DNA of 64,000 bases from Candidatus Rifleibacteriota bacterium (lineage in GTDB: Bacteria > Muiribacteriota > Ozemobacteria > Ozemobacterales > Ozemobacteraceae). The stretch lies in contig JADFZL010000014.1 in assembly GCA_015232575.1 (NCBI GenBank), positions 62,001-126,000 on the forward strand, in the 5' to 3' direction. Positions 1-9,543 of this stretch are shown in pieces. Under the pieces are notes generated by a model. The model saw nothing but the letters and a program-made list of their open reading frames with translations. It was not told the DNA's origin and ran no database searches. A program made the position numbers and the translations under genes. Each line of letters opens with the position of its first letter. Positions within the stretch are counted from its first letter, which is position 1.

Positions 1-1712
1 CATCCTACATATTCGATGGTTCAGCCTGGCAAATACTTGCAAAAGACGGAATTGTTGACGCTACTTTGCCAGTAATTACAGTTCCTTCATTAAATGTTAC
101 TAGAACCAAAGTCACCATTTATTTTTCCACCAGTGAAGACACAACTTCCAGAATTGCTTACGGAACTACAAGTAACTATGATCAATTTACTCCATGGATA
201 GCGACCTTCTCAGATTCTCATCAGCACGAGATCACAGGGCTGGCACCAAATTCTACAATTCATTTCTCTGTTCAGGTAAAAAACTCACCCGGAAGAATAG
301 CTTCAACCTCAGACAATACATTTTCCACACCTTATCTTGCAAGTCTGTACATTAATCCCGAAAGTATTGTTATGGTGCCAAATTCGACATACTCTCTCGA
401 CAACTTAGTCGTAAGAGCTCAATATAGCGATGAAAGCTCATATATTGTTTCAACTCACTCGTGGACAATTCAGTCCGGAGAAGGTACAATAAGCGGAAGC
501 AATTTTGTTTCAGGTGCAAACACAGGTTCAACGACTCTTCTGGCATCCTATACTCAAGACGGAACAAATGTAACAAAAACATTAACAGTTGAAATTCAGC
601 AACCACAGGCTTCTGTCTGGGCAGCAGTTTCAGCAGGATATCAAACTTCGTTTATTAAACGTGTTCAACCGAACAATGAAATTCTTGGAACAGGTTACAA
701 CTTTTACGGTGAATTAGGTCTTGGCGACAACACAGAGTATTTAACAAACTTTGCAACCGCGCCTGCTATGACGGATGTAAAAATGGTAGCTGGAGGCTAT
801 CAACATACTTTAGTGCTGAAAACCAATGGTACAGTGTGGGCAACAGGAGACAACCTATTCGGTCAGCTTGGAAACGGCGGTACACCATCCACTGCAAATC
901 AATTCGCACAAGTCAGCGGTCTGTCCGGGATCGTTTATATTAGTGCTGGACAATACCATTCTCATGCGATTGACAATGCCGGAAAGTTATGGTCATGGGG
1001 AAAAAATTCTGATGGTCAATGCGGGTTAAATGACAGTAATTCAAGTATTTACACTCCTGCAATGATTGCAACACTTTCAAACATAGTAAGCGTTGATTGT
1101 GGTGCATATTTCTCGCTTGCAATTGACGCTTCCGGAAACCTGTATTCCTGGGGAAAAAACGACAGTTATCAGTTAGGCGACGGAACAACAAATGTTGCCA
1201 TCAGCCCTGTTCCGGTTAATTCTCTTTCAAACGTTGATATGGTAAGCGCCGGATATGCTTTTTCAATTGTAAAAACAACTTCCGGTGAAGTTTATGTCTG
1301 GGGCGATAACTCATACGGACAACTTGGCATGGGAGATACTACTCCCAGAACAATCACCACTTACAATGCCGCACTCGGAAATGACAATGTTGCTGTAGTC
1401 GCCGGAGATATTTTTGCCTATGCAATAAAAAATGGGGGCAAACTCTATGCCTGGGGAAGCAACGGAACCTCAGCAGGGAGACTTGGCCTTGGCTCATTCT
1501 CTCCAGAATACTTGTCTTCTCCACAATTAAACACATACTTGGGCAATATACTTTACATATCTTCAGGAAACGGACATACGATAGCACTTCAATCAAACGG
1601 ATCAGTTTACACATGGGGCTATAATGAAAAAGGCCAACTCGGCAACAATTCAACCAGCGCCAGCGCCTCTCCTCAGAAAATTTACCAGAATGATCTAAAT
1701 ATTATGCCATAA
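1..1712 (+). CDS. RCC1-repeat surface protein, 5' partial
   Basis: The frame is open to the left edge (first full codon at base 3), so the TTG at 66 is probably internal and the N-terminus lies outside the window. Counting from that TTG: residues about 1-88 resemble a fibronectin type III-like domain, about 90-178 a bacterial Ig-like (BIG2-type) domain, and about 183-548 a run of RCC1-type blades. Seven blades can be seen from the recurring W-G-x-N-x-x-G-Q-L-G signature (for example around WSWGKNSDGQCG and YTWGYNEKGQLG), which would make one complete seven-bladed propeller. RCC1-like propellers in bacteria are usually extracellular adhesion or binding modules; the ligand here is unknown. Inference: a secreted or cell-surface protein. 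No terminator is evident before the repeat element that follows. Confidence 0.85.
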   Translation, partial: SYIFDGSAWQILAKDGIVDATLPVITVPSLNVTRTKVTIYFSTSEDTTSRIAYGTTSNYDQFTPWIATFSDSHQHEITGLAPNSTIHFSVQVKNSPGRIASTSDNTFSTPYLASLYINPESIVMVPNSTYSLDNLVVRAQYSDESSYIVSTHSWTIQSGEGTISGSNFVSGANTGSTTLLASYTQDGTNVTKTLTVEIQQPQASVWAAVSAGYQTSFIKRVQPNNEILGTGYNFYGELGLGDNTEYLTNFATAPAMTDVKMVAGGYQHTLVLKTNGTVWATGDNLFGQLGNGGTPSTANQFAQVSGLSGIVYISAGQYHSHAIDNAGKLWSWGKNSDGQCGLNDSNSSIYTPAMIATLSNIVSVDCGAYFSLAIDASGNLYSWGKNDSYQLGDGTTNVAISPVPVNSLSNVDMVSAGYAFSIVKTTSGEVYVWGDNSYGQLGMGDTTPRTITTYNAALGNDNVAVVAGDIFAYAIKNGGKLYAWGSNGTSAGRLGLGSFSPEYLSSPQLNTYLGNILYISSGNGHTIALQSNGSVYTWGYNEKGQLGNNSTSASASPQKIYQNDLNIMP

Positions 1713-1744
1713 CATGCTATGATTCTCAACCCTGACCTAAATGT

Positions 1745-1950
1745 GCGTTAACTAACGTACAACAAATCTAAAAAAGGGGTCATATTACATTTAGGTTGGG
1801 GTGAAAGTCTTATTTGTCTCATCATTTAGGATTTGCGTTCTCAAGTAGTCAGTTGTCATCTCGAACAAATGTGAGAGATCTTATTAAATGCCAGATTTCA
1901 CCCTTCGTTCGAAATGGCAAAGTCGGAAATATGAGACTGAAAGTTAACGC
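1745..1950. repeat. MITE-like palindromic element (copy 1, GCGTTAAC ends)
   Basis: A gene-free stretch of about 370 bases (1713-2081) is largely occupied by this element. It has 8-bp perfect terminal inverted repeats, GCGTTAAC at 1745-1752 and GTTAACGC at 1943-1950. The inner imperfect palindrome at about 1855-1918 starts GTCATCTCGAAC and ends with the matching GTTCGAAATGGC. The same core recurs near 19210, 25200, 44471 and 51250. It encodes no plausible protein; the short open frame at 1814-2014 crosses the palindrome. The layout suggests a non-autonomous mobile element. Confidence 0.7.
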
Positions 1951-2081
1951 TCATTATCCCGAAATAAAATCTATCCGCGAAAGGTACTTCGCACTCCAGG
2001 AAAGCTTTGATTGATTAGAATTCATTATACAGCATACAAATTTCGCTGCAATTGTACAACTTACAGGAGTCGAATAAAGAA

Positions 2082-3047
2082 ATGAAAATATTTGCTGGTA
2101 GTTCGAGTACTGATTTTGTGAAGAAAATGTGCAATTATCTTCAGATTGAACCTGGACAGTGTGAGACATTTCACTTTTCTGAGGGAAATACTTTTGTACG
2201 AATTAAAGAAAACGTCCGAAGTAAAGACGTCTTTATCGTTCAGACAATCGGATTAAATTCGAATGACCAGTTCATGGAGCTGATTTTCTGGATTGATGCT
2301 TTTAAAAGGGCGAGCGCGAACTCTATTACAGTGGTAATGCCTTTCTTCAGCTATTCCAAGGCAGATAAAAAAGATGAACCAAGAGTGTCGATAAGAGCAC
2401 GAGTATGCGCCGATTGCCTTGAAGTTGCAGGCGCAGACAGAATTCTGACAATGGATCTTCACAGCCCTCAGATTCAGGGATTTTTCAAAAAACCTGTCGA
2501 TCATCTTGCTGCAAGACCGTTGCTTTGTGAATATATTCTTTCCAGGAATCTGAAAAACTTCGTTGTTGCATCACCAGACGCCGGTTTTACAAAAAGTGCC
2601 CGAAAGTTTGCCGCATATCTTAAAGTACCAACTGTTATTGGAGATAAAGCAAGATTCGATCACTCAGAAAATGCTTCTATTCTCGAAATAATTGGTGATG
2701 TACGCGGGAAAAACGCTGTAATTGTTGACGATTTCACCCTGACATGCGGAACACTGGCTGAAACTGCTCTGGCGCTGAAGAAAAACGGCGCCGAGAAAAT
2801 CTATGCAGTCGTATCACATTCACTGCTGTCAGAAAAGAGTCTCAAAACGCTTGAAGAAAGCTGCATCGAAGAACTTTTCATTACAGACACAGTAAATAAT
2901 CCGCTTGTAAAAGGACACCGCAAAATTCGTGTTATTTCTGTCGCACCGCTGTTTGCAGAAGCCGTGAAAACAATCTGCCAGAGAGAATCACTAAGCCGAA
3001 TCTTCGAAAGCGTCCCACCCGAAGTTCTAAAAGCCTCAACCATCTGA
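2082..3047 (+). CDS. prs: ribose-phosphate pyrophosphokinase (PRPP synthetase)
   Basis: Makes 5-phosphoribosyl-1-pyrophosphate from ribose-5-phosphate and ATP for nucleotide, His and Trp synthesis (family knowledge). The 321-aa length is normal. The start at 2082 (MKIFAGSSS) follows a CAGGAG site at 2065; an in-frame ATG at 2052 lies upstream of that site. Visible signatures are DLHSPQIQGFF (125-135), VVASPDAGF (161-169) and the PRPP-binding loop VIVDDFTLTCGT (213-224). Compared with the classic class I enzyme, the ATP-site YARQDRK motif reads YSKADKK (91-97) and the PRPP loop DTGGT-like segment reads LTCGT. Such divergent paralogues exist in anaerobes, so a PRPP synthetase role is likely but kinetic or regulatory properties may differ. 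It stands alone, with no purine genes nearby. Confidence 0.85.
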   Translation: MKIFAGSSSTDFVKKMCNYLQIEPGQCETFHFSEGNTFVRIKENVRSKDVFIVQTIGLNSNDQFMELIFWIDAFKRASANSITVVMPFFSYSKADKKDEPRVSIRARVCADCLEVAGADRILTMDLHSPQIQGFFKKPVDHLAARPLLCEYILSRNLKNFVVASPDAGFTKSARKFAAYLKVPTVIGDKARFDHSENASILEIIGDVRGKNAVIVDDFTLTCGTLAETALALKKNGAEKIYAVVSHSLLSEKSLKTLEESCIEELFITDTVNNPLVKGHRKIRVISVAPLFAEAVKTICQRESLSRIFESVPPEVLKASTI

Positions 3048-3065
3048 ACATCTTTTTCACTCGCA

Positions 3066-3094
3066 TTGTCTTTTTTTTGATAATATTTTATAAT
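3066..3094 (+). promoter_or_regulatory. sigma70-type promoter of the toxin-antitoxin pair
   Basis: TTGTCT (3066-3071) and TATAAT (3089-3094) are separated by 17 bases. They sit about 58 bases upstream of the antitoxin ATG. The palindrome ATTAATATTAAT (3129-3140) lies between promoter and start, abutting the GGAGG ribosome site. It is a possible operator for autorepression, which is inference. Confidence 0.5.
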
Positions 3095-3151
3095 AATTAA
3101 GAGGGCTGTTTTTGTTATTGCGTTTCTCATTAATATTAATGGAGGTATAGC

Positions 3152-3469
3152 ATGGCAACAAGCGCAATGAAATTAGACTTATACAAACTGGTTGAATCAT
3201 TGCCTGAAAGCAGCTTGCACAAAGCGAAGGAAATACTTGAAAAGTTATTAACTCCTTCAGAGAAACCTATGACTGATGAAAGAAAGGCAGAGGATGAACA
3301 GTGGTTAGCCGAGGGTAGAGCAGATGCTGTGAAAGCACTTTCGACAATAGAAAAAGAGCTTTCTACTGAAGAACTTGATAACTACCTGGACTCATTCAAC
3401 GCTGTTTCAAGACCAGTAAAATGGGACAGTAAAAGCAAGAGTTTTATCTTGTTGGACAAGGAACAATGA
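3152..3469 (+). CDS. probable antitoxin of a MazF/PemK-type module
   Basis: A 105-aa, charged and mostly helical protein with a strong GGAGG ribosome site at about 3141. Its stop overlaps the start of the toxin gene (ATGA, 3466-3469), the usual arrangement for co-translated toxin-antitoxin pairs. No known DNA-binding fold (AbrB, RHH or HTH) is recognised in the sequence, so the antitoxin call rests on position and size. The N-terminal half has leucine-spaced helices (LVESLPESSL, AKEILEKLL). The C-terminal tail is likely to wrap the toxin, as in other MazE-like partners (inference). Confidence 0.6.
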   Translation: MATSAMKLDLYKLVESLPESSLHKAKEILEKLLTPSEKPMTDERKAEDEQWLAEGRADAVKALSTIEKELSTEELDNYLDSFNAVSRPVKWDSKSKSFILLDKEQ

Positions 3470-3846
3470 AGTCACTGCAACTAAGACCTGGTTCAGTTAT
3501 TCAAGTCGATTTCGGTTTTCGCCTTCCACCCGGTCACGAGCAAGCTGGTCTACGGCCAGTGGTTGTGATCGCCATTCCTTCTGAAATCGAAGAACCGCGT
3601 TTTCCACTTATAATAATTGTTCCATTAACATCTTTTAAAAATCAGCAATGGGCATTAACTTCAACAACCATTTACCACAGAGTTTATGCAGGTGAGGGTG
3701 GAATAAAATTAGATTCACTGGCTCTCTTAGATCAGATACAAGTTCTTGACATCAACCGGGTTCACAAACTCGTCGGAGAGCTTGGTACAAATAGTTTTTC
3801 AGTGATAAAACAAAAAATTGGAAAGCTGTTGAAAATACCAGACTAA
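3466..3846 (+). CDS. MazF/PemK-family toxin (endoribonuclease)
   Basis: A 126-aa protein with the PemK-like hallmarks: an N-terminal beta-strand segment GSVIQVDFG (9-17), a RPVVVIAIPSE strand (about 30-40), a central IIIVPLTS strand and a C-terminal helix pair beginning LLDQIQVLDINRV, where MazF proteins have their conserved D-Q-x-R-x-(I/V)-D region. MazF toxins cut mRNA at short sequences. The upstream overlapping gene would be its antitoxin. The pair has its own promoter and sits between a PRPP synthetase gene and an unrelated minus-strand kinase gene, as expected for a mobile stress or plasmid-type module. Confidence 0.75.
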   Translation: MKSLQLRPGSVIQVDFGFRLPPGHEQAGLRPVVVIAIPSEIEEPRFPLIIIVPLTSFKNQQWALTSTTIYHRVYAGEGGIKLDSLALLDQIQVLDINRVHKLVGELGTNSFSVIKQKIGKLLKIPD

Positions 3847-3891
3847 ATTCAGAATATCGTGTTCATCTGAATCACATAGTAGAAGCCAATT

Positions 3892-5607
3892 TTATGGCTG
3901 TGTGTCAGTTAATACTGAAGAGATGGTGTCTCTTAAAAGACTGAATTCGAGCGGTTTCGGAACAAATCCTTTCATACCCACGGCAAAACATTTTTCTCTG
4001 TCTTCAGGTGTTACACAGCCTGTAACGGCTATTACAGGTGTTGAAAGACCTTTTGAAATATCAAGTTCTCTGAGAAGGCGAGTCGTCGCATAGCCATCTA
4101 TTTCACTCATCTGAATGTCCATCAGAATCACATCATAACTGGAACTTCTCGCCATTTCGATGGCAAGAGTGCCGCTTGCTGCTTCACTGACGTTATGGCC
4201 CATTTTCTGTAACATAATCCTTGAGAGCAGACGACAATTGTTATCATCTTCGACAATGAGTACATTCAGTTTTTTCTGGTGGTCATAAAAAGCATTTTGA
4301 CGCCTCTCCTGCTTGTTGTACTCGACCCGAGTTTCCATTACATTTCCCTCATGATTTTTCTGAATTTTTTCTGAAGCTTTTTCAAAAAACGCAGTAAAGA
4401 TAAATTCTGTTCCTGAGCCAACTTCGCTTTCGACAATAATTTTTCCGCCCATCATCTCAACAAGATTTTTAGTAATAACAAGACCCAATCCGGTTCCCTG
4501 GTCTTTTGCCTTTGAATTTCCCTGAACAAAAGGATTGAAAAGTTTGAAAAGATCTTCTGGTAAAATGCCTGTTCCTGTATCTGAAACCCTGAATTCCAAA
4601 CCGATATTTGAAGAATTGCCTGACTGCATTGAAATTGCAACAGCAATTTTTCCATGGCTGGTGAACTTGAATGAATTTCCAACGAGGTTAGTCAGAATCT
4701 GTTTCAGTCGTCTTGAATCACCCCTGAGTAAATCAGGAACTTCACTTTTAATGCTTGAAACAATAATAACATCTGCCTTTCTGGACTTTATCGAAAAAGT
4801 ATTAATTACATCGTTTACGACAGTTCGAATTGAAAAGTCAGACATCTCAAGTTCGACTTTACCTGCTTCTATTTTTGAAAGATCAAGAATTTCGTTAATA
4901 AGCTCCAGAAGATGAACACCCCGGGAAAGTATAATTTCGGAATTTTTCCTTACTTCTTCAGAAACTTCGCTAGAAGAAGTCATAAGCTCTGAAAAACCGA
5001 TGATTGCATTCAAAGGAGTTCTGATTTCATGGCTCATCACAGCCAGAAAACGGCTTTTTGCTTCATTTGCAGCAATGGCTTCCTTTCGTGCCTCATCAAG
5101 TTGTTTTTCTGCAAGAATCCTCTCGCTGACTTCCTTTTGAAGAAGTAAATTCTTTTCCTGCAATTCCTGCATAGACTTCTGAAGCTCTTTTTTAGTCATT
5201 AATATTTCACGTTTTTGAGCATCAAGTTTAAGAAACACTTGTACTTTAGACTTCAGAATTTCCGGGTTAAATGGTTTGGAAATAAAATCCACAGCCCCTG
5301 TTTCATATCCTTTGAAAACAGACAATTCATCATGATGATATGCAGAAAGAAAAATTATGGGAAATACTCTTTCCTCTTTTTCCCCGAAAAGATAACCAGC
5401 AAGCTCAAATCCATCCATTTCAGGCATTTGAACATCAATAATAGCAAGCGCGAAATCGCTTTCAAGGACTTTTTTCAAAGCCTCGTTTCCACTATAAGCC
5501 GGAACAATGCAACAGGAAAGCCCTTCAAGAATTTTAGAAAGACTTATAACATTCTCAGGTTTGTCATCGACAACCAGAATTTTCTGCATCTCAGCGAACT
5601 CACTCAT
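3892..5607 (-). CDS. hybrid histidine kinase, REC-HisKA-HATPase-REC (soluble)
   Basis: A 571-aa cytoplasmic protein with no membrane segment. Order: N-terminal receiver (9-125, phospho-acceptor Asp58 in IIDVQMPEMDG, KP at 111-112), coiled coil (about 128-185), HisKA with His193 (MSHEIRTPLN), HATPase with N-box and G boxes (DTGTGI, GTGLGL), and a C-terminal receiver (about 445-565). Having a receiver as the input domain means it is probably driven by another kinase or phosphotransfer protein. The divergent, membrane-bound kinase at 5803 is the obvious candidate. The start codon at 5607 follows a weak GAGAGAA ribosome site. The promoter region of 195 bases is shared with the divergent gene. Confidence 0.9.
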   Translation of the reverse strand: MSEFAEMQKILVVDDKPENVISLSKILEGLSCCIVPAYSGNEALKKVLESDFALAIIDVQMPEMDGFELAGYLFGEKEERVFPIIFLSAYHHDELSVFKGYETGAVDFISKPFNPEILKSKVQVFLKLDAQKREILMTKKELQKSMQELQEKNLLLQKEVSERILAEKQLDEARKEAIAANEAKSRFLAVMSHEIRTPLNAIIGFSELMTSSSEVSEEVRKNSEIILSRGVHLLELINEILDLSKIEAGKVELEMSDFSIRTVVNDVINTFSIKSRKADVIIVSSIKSEVPDLLRGDSRRLKQILTNLVGNSFKFTSHGKIAVAISMQSGNSSNIGLEFRVSDTGTGILPEDLFKLFNPFVQGNSKAKDQGTGLGLVITKNLVEMMGGKIIVESEVGSGTEFIFTAFFEKASEKIQKNHEGNVMETRVEYNKQERRQNAFYDHQKKLNVLIVEDDNNCRLLSRIMLQKMGHNVSEAASGTLAIEMARSSSYDVILMDIQMSEIDGYATTRLLRELDISKGLSTPVIAVTGCVTPEDREKCFAVGMKGFVPKPLEFSLLRDTISSVLTDTQP

Positions 5608-5802
5608 AATGTTCTCTCAAGTTTCTCTTCCTTTTAAATTCTACAATATTTTTTTCAATTATACAAGTAAATACAGCTCTTAAACAAATACCCTTTTTTT
5701 CAACTATGAAAAATGATCGGAATAAGTTATAATGTGTGTTTAACATGATTATTTCAGGGCAGATTTTGAGTCTTTCGTTTATAAAGCAAGTGAGGGATAA
5801 AA

Positions 5803-8800
5803 ATGAGTTTTTCCAGCTACTTATCATCAATAAAGATTGCTAAACGTTTTTTCATCGGTTTTGCAGTTCTTATAGCATTTACTCTTGGAATCGGAATCAT
5901 CGCTCTCTTCGAAGTTATTGAACTGAGTGAAATTAATAATCATTTTTTCAATCACCCTTTTACGGTTAACATTGAAACAAGAGAAGCGCTAATTGGTTCT
6001 TTGCAAATGAACAGAATAATGCGAAATTACATTTTTCAGGTCACTGATGGAGAAGCTTTTCCAAAAAAAGAAATTGATGATCTTGAAATTGCGGTAAACT
6101 CTTCCCTTGCAATTGTCAAAAATCGCTACAAAGGTGATCCACAGGAGCCCATAAATGCAATATCGCTTTTCAAAGAATATGTGAAATCTTTCCATTCCTG
6201 CGAGCAGGCAATTCGAAATAATGAAATTGAAAAAGCAAAAAAAGTGTATCTTTCAGATTCAAGACAATCATTCATTCTCTTCGAAAAATATCTCAGAGAC
6301 ATTGTTGCATTTGCAAAGGGAAGAGCGATACAACTGAACCAGGAATCCATTCAGGAACAGGAAAATACAAAATACTTTATTGCATTCCTGCTTGTTGTTG
6401 TAACTTTTCTGGCTGTCAGCATTTCGATTACACTTTCCAAAAGCATTACAGAACCCATTTCACTTGTTTGCCGCCACGCAAATGACGTTGCTTCCGGGAT
6501 ACTTATTCCAGCAGTTGAAAATTTAAGAAAAGACGAACTTGGCGATCTTTTTAACTCGCTTAACAACATTATTGAATCCAATAACAAAATTACTGAACAG
6601 GCAAGAGAGATTGCTTCCGGCAATTACTCTGTCACGATTGTTCCAAGATCTGAAAAAGATGAAACAGTAATCGCAATTAAAACCATGACGGAATCTTTGA
6701 AAAAATCAAAAATAGATTCTGACCTGAGAATATGGGCGATTAATGGCAGAAATAATCTCACCGCTGTCCTGATTGAAGAAACAAAAGAATCAAGCATTGC
6801 ACAGAAAATTATCAGCTTCTTTTCTGAATACACAAAGGCAGATGCCGGAGCAATATTTCTTTTCAACGAAGATAAAAATAAACTCATTTTTTGTGGTGGC
6901 ACAGCTTTGCCGGAAAATCTCAAACCTTCGGCAGAAATCGAACCTGGGTATGGCTTAGTTGGAAGAGCTGCAATAGAAGGCAAAAGCATTGTCATTGAAG
7001 AAGTTCCGGAAAACTATTTCAGTATAGCCTCCACAACAGGAAAGTCTGATCCAGGATCGCTTGCAGTTATTCCTTTTTTCTTCAAGGGAAATCTGAAGGG
7101 AATAATCGAACTTGCATTCCTCAAAAAACTTGATGTCAGCAGAATAAGATTTGTCGAGGAGTGTGAAAACATTATTGCACCTGCAATACAGGATGCACAA
7201 TACCGCACTGGTCTTGAAAAGCTTCTTCGGGAAACAACTGAACAATCACAAATACTGGTTAAACAACAGAATGAACTGCAAACTCAACAAGCTGAACTTC
7301 AGGCAACGAACCAGGAATTGGAACAATATTCCGAAGAATTAAAAGTTTCCAATGAAAAACTTGAAAATCAGACACTTGAACTGAAGAATTCAAACCAGGA
7401 ACTCGAAGAAAAGAAAAGCCTTCTCGAAGCTGGTAAAGCACAAATGGTCCGCCATAATATCGAACTGGAAAACGCAAGACTTGTTCTCGAACAGAAAGCC
7501 ACCGAACTCGAAAGAATGAGTTTGTACAAGACTGAATTCCTCACCAAAATGTCGCATGAGCTCAGAACTCCGCTGAACAGCATAATGCTGCTGTCGCGAT
7601 CTATTTCTGACAACACATCTAAAACCCTTTCTGAATCAGAAATTGAATCGGCACAGATAATATATAAAAGCGGAACTGATCTTCTGGAGCTGATAAATGA
7701 CATACTTGATCTTGCAAAAATTGAAGCAGGTAAAATAACTCTTAACCTTGAAAAGGTAAGCATTTCAAGCCTTGCAAACTCATTAAAAAGAAGCTTCATT
7801 CCATTATTTGAGGAAAAAAAGTTAAGATTTTCGATAACAATAGATGAAAAATTCCCTGAAAAAATTAACACTGATCTTAGAAAAATGGAACAAATTATAA
7901 GAAACCTTCTTTCGAATGCTCTGAAATTCACACCTTCCGGAGGTGTGTCGCTCTCATTCAAACTTTCAGAAAAGAAAAAAAATGCGTTCGAAATATCAGT
8001 TTCTGACACTGGAATTGGCATTCCTGCTGATATGCATAAAAAGATTTTTGAACCATTTGAACAAATTGATTCTGGAATCGCAAGAAAATATTCAGGAACA
8101 GGGCTCGGGCTTTCTATTTCGCAGGAGCTGGCAAAGCTTCTGGGCGGCTACATTGAGTTGGATAGTAAACCGGAACAGGGAACAACATTTACACTGGTTC
8201 TGAGTTCTGAAGAAGAAAATATGGCAATCAAACCCCTGCAGGAAAGCAAACCGGCCGTAAGCCCCTCTTCAACAAACATACAGCTGCATAATAGCAAAAA
8301 CGAATCACGTCAGAAATCCGAAATCAGGATTCCTGATGATCGAGATTCACTGGCCGAAGGCGACAAAAAGATTCTTGTTATTGAAGATGACCCGATTTTT
8401 GCGCAGATGCTTACCAAACTATGCAGAGACAAAGGATTTAAGGTTATTTATTCAGATAACGGCGAAACTGGCCTCAGCCTTTTGAAAGATTATCTTCCAG
8501 ATGCGGTATTACTTGATCTTAAACTTCCTGGAATGGACGGAATGAAAGTTCTGTCTTCAATTAAACAGAATCCAGCAATCAGGCACATTCCGGTTCATGT
8601 TATTTCCGGTATGGATTCATCAATGGAAGCTCTGAGAAACGGAGCAATCGGTTTCCTGAGAAAGCCTGTTGATCCTGATAAACTGGAGGAAAGCTTTTCG
8701 GCGATTCAGCGAATGATAAATCTTCCCATCAAGAAACTGTTAATAGTTGAAGATGACCCGGCTTCAAGAATTTCCATACGAAAGATAGTTGGAAATGGTG

Positions 8801-9543
8801 ATGTGAAGGCTTACGAAGCAGGTGAAGCAGAAGAAGCATTTAACTTGATTCAAGCAAATGATTTCGACTGCATCATTCTTGACATAATGCTTCCGGGAAT
8901 GAGCGGTTTCGATCTTCTCGAAAAACTTCGTTCAGAAAGCAGTAAGCGTATTCCACCAGTAATTGTTTATTCCGGAAGGGAATTTTCACGCGAAGAGGAA
9001 GCCAGAATTCTTTCACAGGGAGATTCAATTATACTGAAAGGTGTGCACTCAGACGAGCGCCTCCTGGACGAAGCATCACTTTTTCTGCATCGAATTGTCA
9101 AAAATTTGCCGCCTGCTCAGCAGAGATTGATAAATAAACTTCATGACCATGAAAGCATTTTCACTGGAAAGAAAATTCTTCTTGTTGACGACGACTTGAG
9201 AAATCTTTTTTCTTTATCGAAAATACTGATCGGAAGGAAATTCGAGGTTTTCAAAGCTGAAAGCGGAGAAAAAGCCCTTAAACTTCTTGAACAGAACCCT
9301 GATGTGAACCTGATTCTCATGGACATCATGATGCCCGAAATGGACGGATATGAAACAACACGCAAAATCAGGAAAATTCCCCTGTTTAAAAACATTCCGA
9401 TCATAGCTCTAACGGCTAAAGCGATGCGAGACGACCGCGACAAATGTATTGAAGCCGGTGCCAACGACTACCTGACCAAGCCCGTCGATGTCGACAAACT
9501 CACAACAATGCTAAGCGTCTGGCTCTACTCCCGCGAAGTGTGA
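5803..9543 (+). CDS. membrane hybrid histidine kinase with HAMP, GAF and three receivers
   Basis: 1246 aa. Domains: TM1 (about 15-37); a periplasmic four-helix-bundle sensor of chemoreceptor type (40-188); TM2 (189-212); HAMP (about 213-266); a linker; GAF (about 330-465); a long Gln/Glu-rich coiled coil (470-575); HisKA with His585 in MSHELRTP; HATPase (N-box Asn701/Asn705, GTGLGL at 765-770); then receivers with phospho-acceptors Asp905, Asp1027 and Asp1174. The middle receiver is the most divergent (ILKGVHSDERL instead of the usual KP loop). The start has GTGAGGGA upstream. Three receivers in tandem suggest a phosphorelay or sequestration scheme. It is divergent from a soluble receiver-kinase, with which it may act. 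The signal sensed is not apparent. Confidence 0.92.
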   Translation: MSFSSYLSSIKIAKRFFIGFAVLIAFTLGIGIIALFEVIELSEINNHFFNHPFTVNIETREALIGSLQMNRIMRNYIFQVTDGEAFPKKEIDDLEIAVNSSLAIVKNRYKGDPQEPINAISLFKEYVKSFHSCEQAIRNNEIEKAKKVYLSDSRQSFILFEKYLRDIVAFAKGRAIQLNQESIQEQENTKYFIAFLLVVVTFLAVSISITLSKSITEPISLVCRHANDVASGILIPAVENLRKDELGDLFNSLNNIIESNNKITEQAREIASGNYSVTIVPRSEKDETVIAIKTMTESLKKSKIDSDLRIWAINGRNNLTAVLIEETKESSIAQKIISFFSEYTKADAGAIFLFNEDKNKLIFCGGTALPENLKPSAEIEPGYGLVGRAAIEGKSIVIEEVPENYFSIASTTGKSDPGSLAVIPFFFKGNLKGIIELAFLKKLDVSRIRFVEECENIIAPAIQDAQYRTGLEKLLRETTEQSQILVKQQNELQTQQAELQATNQELEQYSEELKVSNEKLENQTLELKNSNQELEEKKSLLEAGKAQMVRHNIELENARLVLEQKATELERMSLYKTEFLTKMSHELRTPLNSIMLLSRSISDNTSKTLSESEIESAQIIYKSGTDLLELINDILDLAKIEAGKITLNLEKVSISSLANSLKRSFIPLFEEKKLRFSITIDEKFPEKINTDLRKMEQIIRNLLSNALKFTPSGGVSLSFKLSEKKKNAFEISVSDTGIGIPADMHKKIFEPFEQIDSGIARKYSGTGLGLSISQELAKLLGGYIELDSKPEQGTTFTLVLSSEEENMAIKPLQESKPAVSPSSTNIQLHNSKNESRQKSEIRIPDDRDSLAEGDKKILVIEDDPIFAQMLTKLCRDKGFKVIYSDNGETGLSLLKDYLPDAVLLDLKLPGMDGMKVLSSIKQNPAIRHIPVHVISGMDSSMEALRNGAIGFLRKPVDPDKLEESFSAIQRMINLPIKKLLIVEDDPASRISIRKIVGNGDVKAYEAGEAEEAFNLIQANDFDCIILDIMLPGMSGFDLLEKLRSESSKRIPPVIVYSGREFSREEEARILSQGDSIILKGVHSDERLLDEASLFLHRIVKNLPPAQQRLINKLHDHESIFTGKKILLVDDDLRNLFSLSKILIGRKFEVFKAESGEKALKLLEQNPDVNLILMDIMMPEMDGYETTRKIRKIPLFKNIPIIALTAKAMRDDRDKCIEAGANDYLTKPVDVDKLTTMLSVWLYSREV

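Noticed and set aside
1814..2014. Short open frame in the 1.7-2.0 kb gap
   Set aside because: It runs through the palindromic repeat, which recurs elsewhere without any conserved frame.
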